Source: Euclidia mi (lineage: Eukaryota; Arthropoda; Insecta; Lepidoptera; Erebidae). Taken from it: a stretch of 64,000 bases of DNA. The translations under genes were made by a program, and so were the position numbers. Of this stretch, positions 42,801-54,901 are shown one piece after another (position 1 is the stretch's first letter; the number at the start of each line of letters is the position of its first letter). The stretch is from the NCBI GenBank assembly GCA_944739405.2, contig OX123205.2, positions 39,204,475 through 39,268,474 of the forward strand, given 5' to 3'. Under the pieces are notes generated by a model that saw only the letters and a list, made by a program, of their open reading frames with translations, did not search any database and had not been told where the DNA came from.

Positions 42801-45800
42801 TATATGCCAATAGTACTATGAACCGCTGTACTTAATATGTTCCACATAAAAAAAAATAAGATGCCCGAAGAAAGTCCGTAATTAATTTATCCGTCTGTAG
42901 GGTTGATTTTCCCAACATTAGGCGGAAATTTCACTAAATTTGGGGGAAATTCCTCGGGTCGCAGGTTTACTAACGTCCTTACCGCGACCCGGTCATAAGT
43001 GTCGATGGAGGAACACCGCGGTGTTTTAGTGGGAATGCTACCCCTCCTCCGAACATCTAGGGGGGAGAGCCGAGCCACACACCCTCCACCTGCCCAAACT
43101 CGGTTCCTCGGTACAGAGTTGGCGGAGGGGTCCCTTTAAGGGACAGTCCGTAACTGGATTTCATCGCGATACAAAAAAAGGGGGAAAATTCCTCAACATC
43201 AGAGATCAGTTCACCCAACATTAAGAGTTAACTGGTAACATTCGGGGAATATTAGCTGCCATCATCGATAATTCACTATAGTGATAATTTTACCAACATC
43301 GGGTATAATTTTACACACCACCACAGTCACACCCGTATGAAAGTAAGGCAAGGTCACCGTAAGGAGGCATATCGGTGTTTCCTGGCAGTTACCGCAAGGA
43401 ACTTATTAGATGCCATAAAAATATTTTTGAATTTAGAACCATTCATGTAGAGAGCAAGCAATGGAATCATAAGAAATTTATAGGAAAATATTGAAAAATA
43501 AGTTCAATGTCCACACCTATCTTCCTTCAAACTTACCCAATTTAAATGAGGATACCATCAAATGAAAGACCTCTTCTCAGTGCGTGTTTTAGACCTATAA
43601 CGAAACGCCTACCTCAATGAGAACCAGATATATAGAAGCAGAAAGTCACTACGGCTACGAAAACGTAAAAAATGTATGGGAGAAAACTGTTTTTGCATAT
43701 AACTTGAAGAATGTGCAAGTTAGGTAATTTCTAATGCTTGATGACAAACCTACGCAGCGAGAGCTTTCATTTAAAAAAAAAATCATGCGAATCGGTTGGG
43801 TAGAACGGGCTGGCCGACTCGTATTAAAAAACACAAATTCTTTTAATATATAGATGAGTACATAGTTACTGCGGCTATACGGCTGGCTTTACCACCGCAG
43901 TGCGACACTGGCCCCAGACAGCACGAAACTTGTGTGTCTGGATGTAAGGCTACGTATGCGCGAAAGATGAGTTGAGCGGTGTGTTTAAAATTCAAATAGC
44001 TGTACATTTTACCAGTCTCGCTCCTAGACACAAGTAGTAGAGAATGTAGAGATATCCTTGGACAACTCACACAGCCATCCGATCTATGTAAGCCGGCTTA
44101 TTTATAAAAATACTTACTTAATACTTATATAGGGCCGTTTGGTAGTGTAAGGGAGACCTTTGCCCAACAGTGGGACAACATAAAAAATACTAATGTAGAT
44201 TCTAATAATAGATAGATTTATTGCACTCAATCTGTCAAGCTCAACACATAAAGATTTGGTCTGTGTGGTGAAGAGCAGATGTAGTAGTCAGGGTCATCAA
44301 CCCGTAGACCAACAGGTCAGCAAAAATTTCAGCTTTCTCGTTCATCTCTCGTAGACTCGCAGTCTTAAAGGATAGCTGAAAGTTTCCAACGGATGCCAAC
44401 TTCTGCTGTAACTAAATGTTGGAAAGTTCGAATACAGTTTACAGTGATTTGTAGTGTCGCAACTTTTATGTGAAATATTGTTTTGTTCTTGGCTTGCATT
44501 TTTGAAAAATTGCTTTGTTTTGTTCAGGAGTTGCAGTTTTGTCCTGTTTACTTACTGAAAAATTGAAAATTGGACCTTTAAGTAGTTATTTGAAGGCTCC
44601 TTCGCTTATAACGTCCTTATCCTTCTTTTAAGGCAGAAGGTTTAAGCATTTTAATACTTGGTCGGGTTTATCAATACTAAATAATAAACTTATGCTTTTT
44701 GGGAGGTATAGTAGATGTTATGAGTTTTTGATATTAAGTAGCAACCCGGACGCATTTCGATCTGTTAAAAGTAACCTTATTTCTATCTCTTCAAAGGACA
44801 CATGGTCAATTATTTTTTAGCCCTGTGGTATTTACTTTTAGTACTTATAGGTCTTTAGATTATGGAAGTTCCTGATCGGATACATGTTACACGTCATGTG
44901 TATTTATAAAGGTACTCTATTCAGCAATTCACATCCTTTGCTCCATAACATTTTATGAAAAGAATCACTATAGTAAGTATAGTTGAACTCAAAGGAAAGT
45001 ACGCATTTCCAGTACTTAATCCAAATTATTGGCCTGGAGCGCTTGAAATATTAATGGCCAGTAATTTCTTTAGCATTGTCAGTAGGCAGCTGAATGAGTG
45101 AACCAAAACGGACAACAATACACTTCTGGTACATTACTTATACGAATGCGACTGCTGAACCACTTAACTAGCCACTGCGTCCGGACGAATTACGAAATGA
45201 TGAAAGTAGTAGATTATTATAACATCTACATAATGCATCAGCCTACTTTCAAGTAAAAGTTACAGACGAAAAACGACTAATTATTCTTGTGCCGTGGGTG
45301 TAGTTTTCACTGGCCGATGTTGCGTTTGCGCAAGTTTATATGGGTCAGCGTGTTTAGAATTTGGAAGATGAAACTTTTATTGCGCGCGGTTTGAACGTAA
45401 TGTGTTTGAGTTCAAAGGTCTTTCCTTGGATTAATGAAATTAAATTTATTGGGCAATTTAGAGTGTTGACATTAAAACATATACCTAGTTGATGTTGTCA
45501 TGCTACTGCCCATTATTTTTATCTTATGGTCACGGCAAATGAAAGCTGGTCGAAACGTCAAGAAAAGTGATAGGTATTTACACCCTTAAAAGCAACTACC
45601 AGAGCCAGATTCAAAATTATTTGCGCTTTGAATGGTCATAAAAAACTGGATATTTTGGTGATAAGTATGGTGTCAAACTAACTGCTTCAGAATTAGAACG
45701 GAAATCTGGAACAATTTTTGAACCGACTGAATTATTTATCGCTAAACGTCATGCCATATAACATATATTCCAAACGTTACCATTCTGCTGTTTCTACTTC

Positions 45801-46396
45801 ATAGTATAATGTAGTAACATTTAAACGATTGAGTCCTGGAATATTCATGATATTTCCCCTACAAACACGAAGTGTACGCTCCGGTCGGATGCCGCAGTCG
45901 GTGCCTGATAAAATCTTTATTTAACGGCCGGCGTCGGTCCGTCTGCGTTGCGACAATGCCGGCTGTACTGCCGCCGTATATCGCTTTGGAATAATGCTTC
46001 TGTTTTGTTGCCAGTTCAGTTTGGACACGATTTTACGTTTACGTGTCACTGTTTTATAAGAAAAGAGTTTGCTCGAACTTTATTTGCGAAGTGGCTGAAA
46101 GTGGATTAGTAAATGCGTCGTCGAATACTTTAGTTTTAGGAGGCAATTTAGATATTTGAGTTTATTCTGCTCAGCTTGCTTTCGTACTTCTTTAAGACAT
46201 TAGAAACAATCTAATCTTACTTGATATAGCTTTAAAATAAAGGGGAAGGATTTGAGTACATAAAAGTGGTAAAACTCTTGTTTGCAGCTTGAATTGGTTA
46301 GTCCTACTTCGTACCACCTCACTAATATCTGACAAAAAGCATTCTTTTCCTGAGATGAATATTCAGATATTTGAGACCAAATTATATTAAGTAGGT
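42801..46396. other. Long gene-free stretch
   Basis: 42940-43150 is a GC-rich block (ACCGCGACCCGGTCATAAG, GAACACCGCGGTGTTTTAGTG) resembling untranslated parts of moth non-LTR elements on the minus strand. A LINE-tail scrap (CCTTTGCCCAACAGTGGGAC) is near 44157. A CpG-rich patch at 45880-46020 contains a TCAGTT initiator-like word without supporting elements. The rest is unassigned. Confidence 0.4.
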
Positions 46397-46606
46397 ACTA
46401 GAGGACGCCAGCAGCTACGCCTGCATTTTTTTTTTAATTTACCCGTTTTGGCCGATGCCGTGGAAATTTCGGGAAATCCCTTCTTAGTGCACCCCTAAGG
46501 TCCCCAAGGAACCTACATGCCAAATTTCAGCTTCCTGCGCCCAATAGTTTCGGCTGTAGCGTGTCTGTCAGTCAGTCAGTAACGCAAGGATTTTATATAT
46601 TAAGAT
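46397..46606 (+). repeat. Dispersed repeat family A, copy 3
   Basis: ACTAGAGGACGCCAGCAGC to TATATTAAGAT; same family as 4551. Confidence 0.8.
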
Positions 46607-47022
46607 AGGATTTTGTCACTCGTTACTAGAGTAGTTAGACTGCTGTTATTTTAGTGATTCATGCACTCTATACTACAACATATCCATAAGCTCCTCCTCA
46701 GTGACGTTCTTAAAAGACATAGATTGCTTGATGTATTCCCTGATGACGTATAAACACGGCTATTGAAGAGAAAGGTAATGATTGGTAATGATTACACCGT
46801 AAAAGTCAGACTGTTCTTACCATCACATTATTCAATTCATGAATATTCAAGAACTCAATCAATATTTATTAGATGTTTAGATAAAGCCTAGATTACGTGT
46901 AGGGCTGTCACTAACGTGCATACTTAGATTTGCATTTATTCATACAAGCTGTGGTTTTATAGAGACGATGTTGACATAACAGACCTCATGCTTTTTATCG
47001 GAGTATTTCTGATTTGTGCGTG
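46607..47022. other. No feature recognised
   Basis: AT-rich, unassigned. Confidence 0.4.
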
Positions 47023-47025
47023 TAA

Positions 47026-47331
47026 GGGTTTCAGATTAGTGTTTTATACGCGCGTATAGGCTCGTTTTTGGAAGCGCATGTAGGCGCGTATAGGCGCGCC
47101 TTTTGGCACACGGGCAACTCGTACGAGCGTTGACGCGCTTCTTGGCTCGTATAAGAGCGAGCCGTCAGAACCCATGTTGACACTGACAAGATGTCACTAC
47201 CGCTTCGAGCGAACACGCCGAGATATGCGCCCGTTTACGCGATTCCGGTTTTTTGAAGAGCGTAATGTAGCGCGCGTGTAAGCTGAAACGACCGTATACG
47301 CGCAGAAAAATACGCTAATCTGAAACCGCCC
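47026..47331. mobile_element. CpG-rich MITE, Harbinger-like ends
   Basis: The left end GGGTTTCAGATTAGTG and the right end CTAATCTGAAACCGCCC are inverted (3-nt gap), flanked by TAA on both sides (47023-47025, 47332-47334). A GGG start and a 3-bp TAA duplication fit PIF/Harbinger. The interior is dense in GCGCGTATA-type words and very CpG-rich. The minus-strand frame across it is a by-product. Confidence 0.7.
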
Positions 47332-47334
47332 TAA

Positions 47335-49759
47335 CAGACATCATAACAATAGAACTTCTATAGTGTGTATTGTTTAGTGTCCTCCAGTGTTGAGCTAGTT
47401 ACAAGTATTTTAATGTCGCTCATTAGACAAAGATGGCCAAAGCAGATTATGGGTGTCTCTTCTTTCATTTTTCCTGCGCCTGCTTCATAAAAAATATCTT
47501 TCTTCAAGAAAAATACTTAAATATTCTCCAATCTTTAAGTAGGTGATTGCTTTGAACTTTTCAATCGTGTAATTATATTAAATTTACCGTATATTATCAG
47601 GGACACGCTTAATTTAAAGCCAATATAGGAAAACATATAATTTTATATTATAATAGGAGTTTAGTTAATAGACAATTCAGGTACTTGCTTAGTCAATTAA
47701 TTTTGGACAAATTCTCTAACAACAAATGAACAGCACCGCTTCTGATATTTCATCAAATCAATCATTTAATCTTCCATCTGAGGTCATAAATTCGATAAAA
47801 TATTTCATAATTATTTAATTACTGCGTTAAGATGTACGCTTTCGATGTAATCGCGTAAATAATCAGAACTTCCGCTAATAATACAGTACCTTTATCGCTC
47901 GTTTATCAATCCGATATTTATTACTTAATCATCGCGTTTCGAGCCAAATATTGATAAACTTGTGTATGACTCATTCGGAATGCCTGTAATACTTGAGTAT
48001 CAGCTAAAAATAGTAACGTGTTGTCATTTTATTCTAAGAGCCATGATTGTTGTCAATTCATGATGTAGACGAATGTGATTATGAAGACTTTTGTTGTTAG
48101 TTATATATATAATACTGTTACAAATTAATTCGGCTGTCTCGCATGCATACAGAACTTGTATGAGGAATACCTGCAGACTAACTTTGACCCGCATGGACAA
48201 GCGAGAAAGTGAAAGAATTTGTGAAAACTAAAACGATAGAAAATACTGTCATTGATTTTATCTGTTATATGTTGCGAACGTGGCAGTAAATGTAAATGTA
48301 GAGTCTTTAAGTAAGTAATGATTTTATAAATTTATTATTTTGACGTTCATAAGCGTCACATTGTGACCGAAATGAATAAAGGATATTTGAATTTGAATAT
48401 CTATGTGCGATCTGCATATAACTTAAAGAAGACATGACTTGAAAAATCACATGTCTTTAGTTCAAAATCCTAAGCACATAACAAAGAAGACACTGATCAA
48501 CAATTGCTTAAGAAATCCCTCAATCTATTTAATTTCCTCGCCTTTTATATTAATGTTGTGAAGTTCCATTCTGCAGCTAATTGCAATAAAAGATCAATAC
48601 ATATTTCTACGATCGGACGGATAGGAATCCAATAATAGTGTTGAATAGGTCGATCGCTCCAAGTCTTAGGTTCTCTTTATTTATTAATTTACTGGGCATA
48701 GACTGTTGGCCGTTGGTGCCTTGCATTCTGGAGCGCGGAAGTTATTTTAAAATTTATTTGTGGGAGCTTTTGTGGAATGTGGGTAATATTTATGATTTAT
48801 TTGCCTTTAGATAAAGTCAAAAATGGTTGAAAACCATTATGGTGTGTAATTTTTTATGGGCTGCACTTTTTAATAATACTGCTTTCACGACCAAGCGGTC
48901 CATCGTAGGTACTCTGTAGGTGTATATAGGTTCATAGTGCCCAGTAAAATTATGATTAATTCATTGCGGGTTCCAATACAGTATGCCTTTCCCAATTGTC
49001 ACTTTTGCTGTATCTGGCTATACATATGATACAGTAGTAGTATTGTGACTGTGACTAGCTCCATGTTTTTTCAGAGGTATTACTTACTTAACCGAGCCAG
49101 CTTACTTCTACTCATCAAAGTTGTGAATAAGGGTAATTTTATGTTGGGCTTTGAAACTAATGCGATGCATTCTTTTAAAATTTAAATAATCAACAAACAA
49201 TACTGCTTATATTTACCTGGTTGCGAGTGGGGATCCCGTTGTGTCCCACCTACATACATACCATATAGAAATAGCACACGCACATACAAACGCGTATACA
49301 AATAACTCTTTCTATAATTCACTAGACGCGCGTGGACTGAATTATAAATGTGTGACACTTTCTGCATATGTATTATAGTGACGAAGACGACTGCTTTGCG
49401 TATTATTGACTGGAGCGAGTATTTTAGGCGTTCCAGTAGTGTTAAAGACAAATTATGAAGATTGTTGATTCCCTATGATACGGGAATTATTTTGTAACTG
49501 ATGATCAGGTACGGATTTTCTAGAGAAGCTTAGAGTAGGTGTCGCTGTGTTTACAAAGCCTTCTTTCCTCGTTATCGTTTCCCATTGGATTTCCCTTAAA
49601 TCCTACCTTTTCCTTCTGCTTCCTCCTGAATTGAGGATGTTATGGAGGTGTATTTACGTTCGCCTGTATCCGCTTCTTTCGTTGACGTCTTCCGCCAGGT
49701 TTCGTCGTCTAATTAATTTACCTTCTGATGCCAAGTTTACTTAATTTTGCTTTTTTAAT
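47335..49759. other. Long gene-free stretch
   Basis: Only a possible LINE tail (GACGTTCATAAGCGTCAC...AATGAATAAAGG, 48341-48385). No gene recognised. Confidence 0.4.
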
Positions 49760-50605
49760 TTTTTAGGGTTCCGTAGTCCACAAGGAACCATTATAGTTTC
49801 GTCATGTCCGTCCGTCTGTCCGTCCGCAGCCTAGCTCAAAGACGCCTGGTGCTAGAAAGCTGATATTTGACATGAATATAGACATAAGATATTGCAACAA
49901 AACTGTAGAATAAAATTTAGGAAAATATTTTTTTTAAGGGTATCTCCCCTACATATATAGTGGGGTTGATTTTTTTTTTGGTTGAGTACCCCATCATGTG
50001 GGGTATCATTGGGTAGGTTTTAACAAAATATTATTAGTTTGCTCAAATTATTTTTCGATCAAGTGATTGGTTTGTCAAATATCAAGCTTTGAAGTGAATA
50101 AAATTGTTAGACTCAAGTGTCCCCCCCCCTCAGCCGGCTAAACTATTCATTTGGAAGAGGTGAAAAAAAATCTCAAATGTAGTACATATAACGAATTTGA
50201 AAGGAAAACTATCACGGCTAAGTAGATATCACTAGTTTACGAGTAATCGTCGGTTAACTTATAAATACCTATTTCTGTGAGTTTACATTGGGCGCGCTGC
50301 TGGCTTAATCTTAAAGGTATACGTACTTTGGTATGTAATGTACTACGGTACTACGTATGTATAGTAGTAGTATATCTTGGAAACCACATTTTATGTTTAC
50401 AATACATAACTGGATACATACCTAGTATTTTTCTAAACAAAACTTAGGTTCTTATAATAGTGTTATTAAAATTATTTTTTCAGCAAAATAAACAGTCGGA
50501 TTTGTTGTACATTAATACCCTTTGCAGCAAGTCATTATGGGCAACTACGGAACTCTACATTGCGCGTGGCCCGTCACGCACTTGGCCGGTTTTAAAGATA
50601 GTAAT
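49760..50605 (+). repeat. 'GGGTTCCGTA' moth repeat, copy 1
   Basis: Begins TTTTTTAGGGTTCCGTAG with a TCCGTCCGTCTGTCC block and ends ACTACGGAACTCTACATTGC...CACGCACTTGGCCGG. The inverted GGTTCCGTA/TACGGAAC ends and the CTTGGCCGG terminus match 51515-52280. No coding was seen. Confidence 0.6.
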
Positions 50606-51514
50606 CCATGTGCTACTAGTAACTTTCTACTATAGTAGTCGTATGGATACAATGATGTTACAAGTAAAAAGAAGTAGATACATCATAGGCGTACCAAAAG
50701 CAGGACGCTAAACATAAGCCAGTTGGCAAGTCTGACATACATATGTGTGTGTGTGACGTCGCGAGCCGGCGTCATAGTGAAACTGACACATCTTGTCAAC
50801 CGAAATTATAATAAAATATGGAGTTATCGATGTGTGCGTTAGTGTACCGTTTCTACGGATTGATTACTACGTAGGTAACGTATCTACGAGTTTTCTAATA
50901 TCATTGTGTGGATACTCATTTGTCACTTCATTTCAAATAAGGCTATGATAATACAATACAGCTAAATAGTAATTATGTTGAGCGTTACTAACCATTTACA
51001 TTCTCACTGAAATTGCCAGTCAGTAACTATCTAATCTGGTATACTGTCTTGTGAAAACCCCACTTCGTAAAGTTGGTAGACAGACTATTGCGTGCCACCG
51101 GCCGATCAGTCTGTCTGGTGTGTTTATTGCTGTTTTACATTGGCGATAACAATAATGACGTTTCTACTTGTTTGAAGAAATTGAGACGCTTTGGCTGAAC
51201 TAATTTATTGAATCGCTCGTTAAATAAATAATGCAGGAAGAGAAGGATTTCTTATCAGTTATCACAATTATTATATGATACTGCAATAGAAGCTAGATCT
51301 ACATATCTCTTTTGATGATGGATCATTATTTTGTTTTTCGTCTCTGCACTGTTTAACACAAAGAGGTACCTAGGACATAGATTTCTTAACGCGATGTGGC
51401 GAAGTACGTATCGTGTGGTGAACTAAGTATCAGTACTTGAAGGTAGCAGTTGTGCCCGCTATTAAACATAAGGGCTAGTTACTTTTCTTACAAATTATAA
51501 TATTTTCTGATGTT
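50606..51514. other. No feature recognised
   Basis: Unassigned. Confidence 0.4.
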
Positions 51515-51574
51515 TTTAGGGTTCCGTACCTCACAAGGTAAAAAAGGAACCCTTATAAGATCACTTTCTTGTCC

Positions 51575-51612
<38 letters not shown>
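51575..51612 (+). repeat. (GTCT)n microsatellite
   Basis: About nine uninterrupted GTCT units. Confidence 0.95.
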
Positions 51613-51613
<1 letters not shown>

Positions 51614-51778
51614 CGTGTGTCACCACCGATTTTCTCAGGAACGGGTGGACCTAGCAAATTGAAATTTATACCAGATACTGAGGTCTATGGTTCCTATTAG
51701 GTGTGTAAAAATCAGGGTCCTGGGTCGACCCGATAAAAAGATATGGTCAAAATTAGATTTTTGCGAAAACTTGTAAGC

Positions 51779-52037
51779 ACCAAAATTAACCTTAATTTTC
51801 AACTTTTTTTAATTTTCGGAATTTTTCCTTTACTTGTGCTGTAAGACCTTGGTTTTGACAAAAATTGACAATTCTAGGTCAACCGTAAGTACCCTATAGG
51901 TTTTGGGTCGAAAACCTATATGGTAGTTCCCGTTGAACTAGAATCACGAAATTTGGCCAAAAGCCTAGGTCCTACAGCACAAATAAAGGAAAAATTCTGA
52001 AAATTTAAAAAAGTTGAAAATTAAGGTTAATTTTCGT
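51779..52037. repeat. Foldback inside the copy-2 repeat
   Basis: AAATTAACCTTAATTTTCAA...CTTGTGCTGTAAGACC on the left pairs with GGTCCTACAGCACAAATAAA...TTGAAAATTAAGGTTAATTT on the right; arms of about 70 bp with few mismatches. A second inner pair is ATTCTAGGTCAAC/GTTGAACTAGAAT. Confidence 0.75.
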
Positions 52038-52435
52038 ACTTGTTAAAGCTCCCCTAATGGAGAGAAGCGATCGATAGAGACCGCTAGGGGGCGCATTTAG
52101 AAAATGTATGGAAATTGTTCCCGTCGTCTAGGCTATCGTCCACCGTGACGATTGAGTGTAAACTGGTACTAGACCCTCAGATTTAGAAGACTAGCGTAAT
52201 TAGCACCAACCTCAAATAAGGTAAAATGCGTACGGAACCCTCGGTGCGCGAGTCAGACTCGCACTTGCCCGATTTTTTTCTCTATTGAAACCTTAATTCC
52301 ATAGCTGAAGTCTTAAGATGATCCATAGTCACAGTAGAGGACAGTGATGTCTGTCTTTTTTCCTATTTCAATAGTTGTCAAAAGAAAACAAGAATCTTCC
52401 CCGGAATACATTTTTCGCCAAACTCATTAATTTTT

Positions 52436-52686
52436 ATGTCTGACGAAAGACTGACAAAGAAGATATATAAGGCAAATGTGAATGGGACAGGACGAAAGGG
52501 AAGACCTAGGCGGACGTTCTCTGATCAGATTGGAGACATTTTAAAAAAGGACAGGTCAGAAGTACCCTAAACAGAAGAGCATGCATGAGAAACTTGATGG
52601 AAGTGAATGAAGCAAAAGAGGTATGTCAGGATCGTTGCAAATGGCGTTCCGTAGTCTCTGACTACCCCTCCGGGAAACAGGCGTGA
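52436..52686 (+). pseudogene. LINE ORF2 C-terminal remnant
   Basis: The first frame (52436-52570) reads ERLTKKIYKANVNGTGRKGR with PRRTFSDQIGDILKK after it; a frameshift near 52560 leads to a second frame with NEAKEVCQDRCKWRSVVSDY and then PSGKQA, ending at TGA 52684-52686. This is the C terminus of a non-LTR reverse transcriptase (QDRxxWRSVV-Y). The 3' end GCGTGAGTCTATGTATGTATG matches the SINE tails at 7930 and 31327, so this LINE family could have mobilised those SINEs. The copy is 5'-truncated and frameshifted. Confidence 0.8.
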
Positions 52687-52699
52687 GTCTATGTATGTA

Positions 52700-53807
52700 T
52701 GCCTCTATGTTTGTCATTAATTTTAAGTCAGTATTTCTGGTTCCAGCATGATTCTGTTTACTCTCTTGCACTTCTTCAAAGACTTGGATAGTCTTTGAAG
52801 TCGTGCACATCTTAGATCGGTTGGTGAAAATAAAGGTCTTTTAATTAGGCTCTCCTTCGAGGTAACCTTCGTGCATCTTCCTTTTAACCGGTCAGTAACG
52901 GCCCACGAACACAACAAAAATCTTAATGCCTAAGGTAACCTTTGCTATTTACAAAGAGAAACAATTAATTTAATCGTTTAGTCGTATCTTATCTGCGGAA
53001 CGATTGTTTTTGCATTTAATCTGCCTATCCCGGTCAAGGCTGGCCGGCACTTGCTAAATCCTCTCTAGTTAGTGCCGTGGCACTTTAGTGGTACTTTCTG
53101 ATGCAACTGCCGCCTCGATCGAATCAACCTGTCGCTTACGGCACTGGTCCGACTGCTGTCGTAGAAGCGGTGCTCGACTATTTTCTAACCTTAAAATTTT
53201 TATATCTCGCTGCGAGTTTTTCTTCGATGGAATGCAACATTTACAATAATGAATATTGGTCAACGAGCGATAACTGCAAAATTCAAAGAATTCTCACACT
53301 CTTAGCCCAGAGACAAATCTCACTTTCCACTTCATTCTCACAAACCAAGTTCAGCATCTCGCTTTTTTATCTAACTTATACCCAGCCCTGTTTATAAACT
53401 GTTCCACGGTTGCGCATGAACACCTTCTCACTGTGGAAAGGGTTACGCATTAGCAGTGGTAACTCAACTCGCTCGTCGCTTATCGCTGTCGATAGTACAT
53501 ATGCCTCAGCCTCGCCTATTTTACGTCAGCGAGCTTACTCAATCTGTTTGCATTGAATCTCTTTGGATCGATGAGATCTTATCAATTATTATTTAATTAT
53601 ATATACTACCTGTTACGTGCCATTTTGTTTGTATTGGGCGTCCTTCGGCGGCTTACAATTTATTAAAACTGGTTTAGCAGCGAAAACGTAACAGGCTGAG
53701 CTAGTTTTTGCATTTACTAAATGTTTTATTATACCTACATTTTAAGTGTTTACTACGTAAAGCGCTATAAGAAATCTAAACTGTTAAAATCTATCAGATA
53801 TATTCCG
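52700..53807. other. No gene recognised
   Basis: A 98-codon plus frame at 53101-53397 lies in a slightly GC-richer patch but has no recognisable motif; not called. Confidence 0.35.
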
Positions 53808-53992
53808 TATCCCAGATAACAACAAATTTGCAGCAAGTTTAAATCAAACTTCGTAGTTTCACTGTGACAAACTTGCATTAAACTTGCATGAAGTTTGTTT
53901 TCCAAAGGATTTGGATTTGAAAAACCAACTTCATGCAAGTTTGTCACAGGGAAACTAGCAAGTTTGGCAAGTTTACATTGTTATCTGGGATA
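53808..53992. mobile_element. Foldback/MITE, 185 bp
   Basis: Ends TATCCCAGATAACAA and TTGTTATCTGGGATA are inverted with one mismatch or fewer. Inside, TGACAAACTTGCAT pairs with ATGCAAGTTTGTCA. No coding. Confidence 0.7.
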
Positions 53993-54635
53993 TTATCAGA
54001 TACATTATTGCTGCTGAGCATTTCATTTCAGAAAGAAAATGCCATGTCCAAAGGGCTTGGAACATGAAGAAGTGTCACTCACAGACAGATTTCTTTGCGA
54101 CCCAGCGATCAAAAACCAAGCAATATTGTATCCGTGATAACTTTGCCGACACATGTGAAAATGAACATGATCATTATTTCGGTACAAAGCTTGGCAGTAA
54201 TTATCCTGAGCTTCAGAGGCCTATGTCAAAGAAACTGACGGCGCTTGTCATCAAAACATGTAGCAAAAACAACAGGAAGTCGAAAATTTTAATGACACCG
54301 TCTATTTCGGACCCTGCCAATTATTTTCTTATATTTTTCTTCTATACGTGTAAGTCTAGTGTGTCTTGGCATGGTATCTGCTGTCAGTGTGGCGTTTTGA
54401 CGCAAACGCGTTGCCAAAATTAATGTTTGCTCAGAAGATGCTTCGTCGCACGCGATCGCATTATAATTAATATTTCGGTGTTATTGTGGCGTAGGGTTTT
54501 AAATAGGTTGTGCGATGGCGTCAGTGTGATGTTATGTGTATAATTAGATGGGATGACCGGTGGTCACACATTCCAGGTGATGGTCTTAGTACGCTGGAGG
54601 ATGGATGTTGTATCATCCATTATTATCAGTATAAT
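53993..54635. other. No gene recognised
   Basis: A 119-codon plus frame at 54064-54423 (MKKCHSQTDFF start) shows no recognised domain and ordinary AT-rich composition; I do not call it. Confidence 0.3.
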
Positions 54636-54652
54636 AAATGCGAAAATAGTCC

Positions 54653-54884
54653 GTGTGGTGACGGATTAAGAATACGTTAAATGTCACCACCCCATATCAT
54701 ACCATTGGTTGTCGTAAGAGCCGACAGAGGGAGCATATTATGCAGAGAACAGCACTGCAAGAGAAGGAAAACTTGATACAAACCCTATACCAAGCCGTTT
54801 GTCCAGCGTGGTATAGTACGCCAACTCCTCCTTTCAAAAGAAAGGCCTTGTCCAGCAGTGGACTGTTAAAGGCTGATGATGATG
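54653..54884 (+). mobile_element. SINE-like family D, 17-bp TSD
   Basis: GTGTGGTGACGGATTAAGAA through CAGCAGTGGACTGTTAAAGG and (GAT)n. A perfect 17-bp duplication AAATGCGAAAATAGTCC flanks it (54636-54652, 54885-54901), fixing both ends and the orientation of the family. Confidence 0.9.
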
Positions 54885-54901
54885 AAATGCGAAAATAGTC
54901 C

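Larger units (their letters stand above)
51515..52280 (+). repeat. 'GGGTTCCGTA' moth repeat, copy 2
   Basis: Begins TTTAGGGTTCCGTACCTCAC and ends GTACGGAACCCTCGGTGCGC...GCACTTGCCCGATTTTTT. It contains a (GTCT)n microsatellite and a large inverted repeat (51779-52037). Confidence 0.7.

Noticed and set aside
42534..42813. Hydrophobic minus-strand protein (V/I/L-rich)
   Set aside because: Composition follows directly from the CAAAACTACTATT minisatellite; the opposite strand is also open.
45880..46030. TCAGTT initiator in a CpG-rich patch as a promoter
   Set aside because: No TATA at the right distance and no DPE at +28; a single hexamer is weak evidence.
53101..54423. Plus frames of 98 and 119 codons as genes
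   Set aside because: No recognised motif, AT-rich chance-like composition, and no conserved context.
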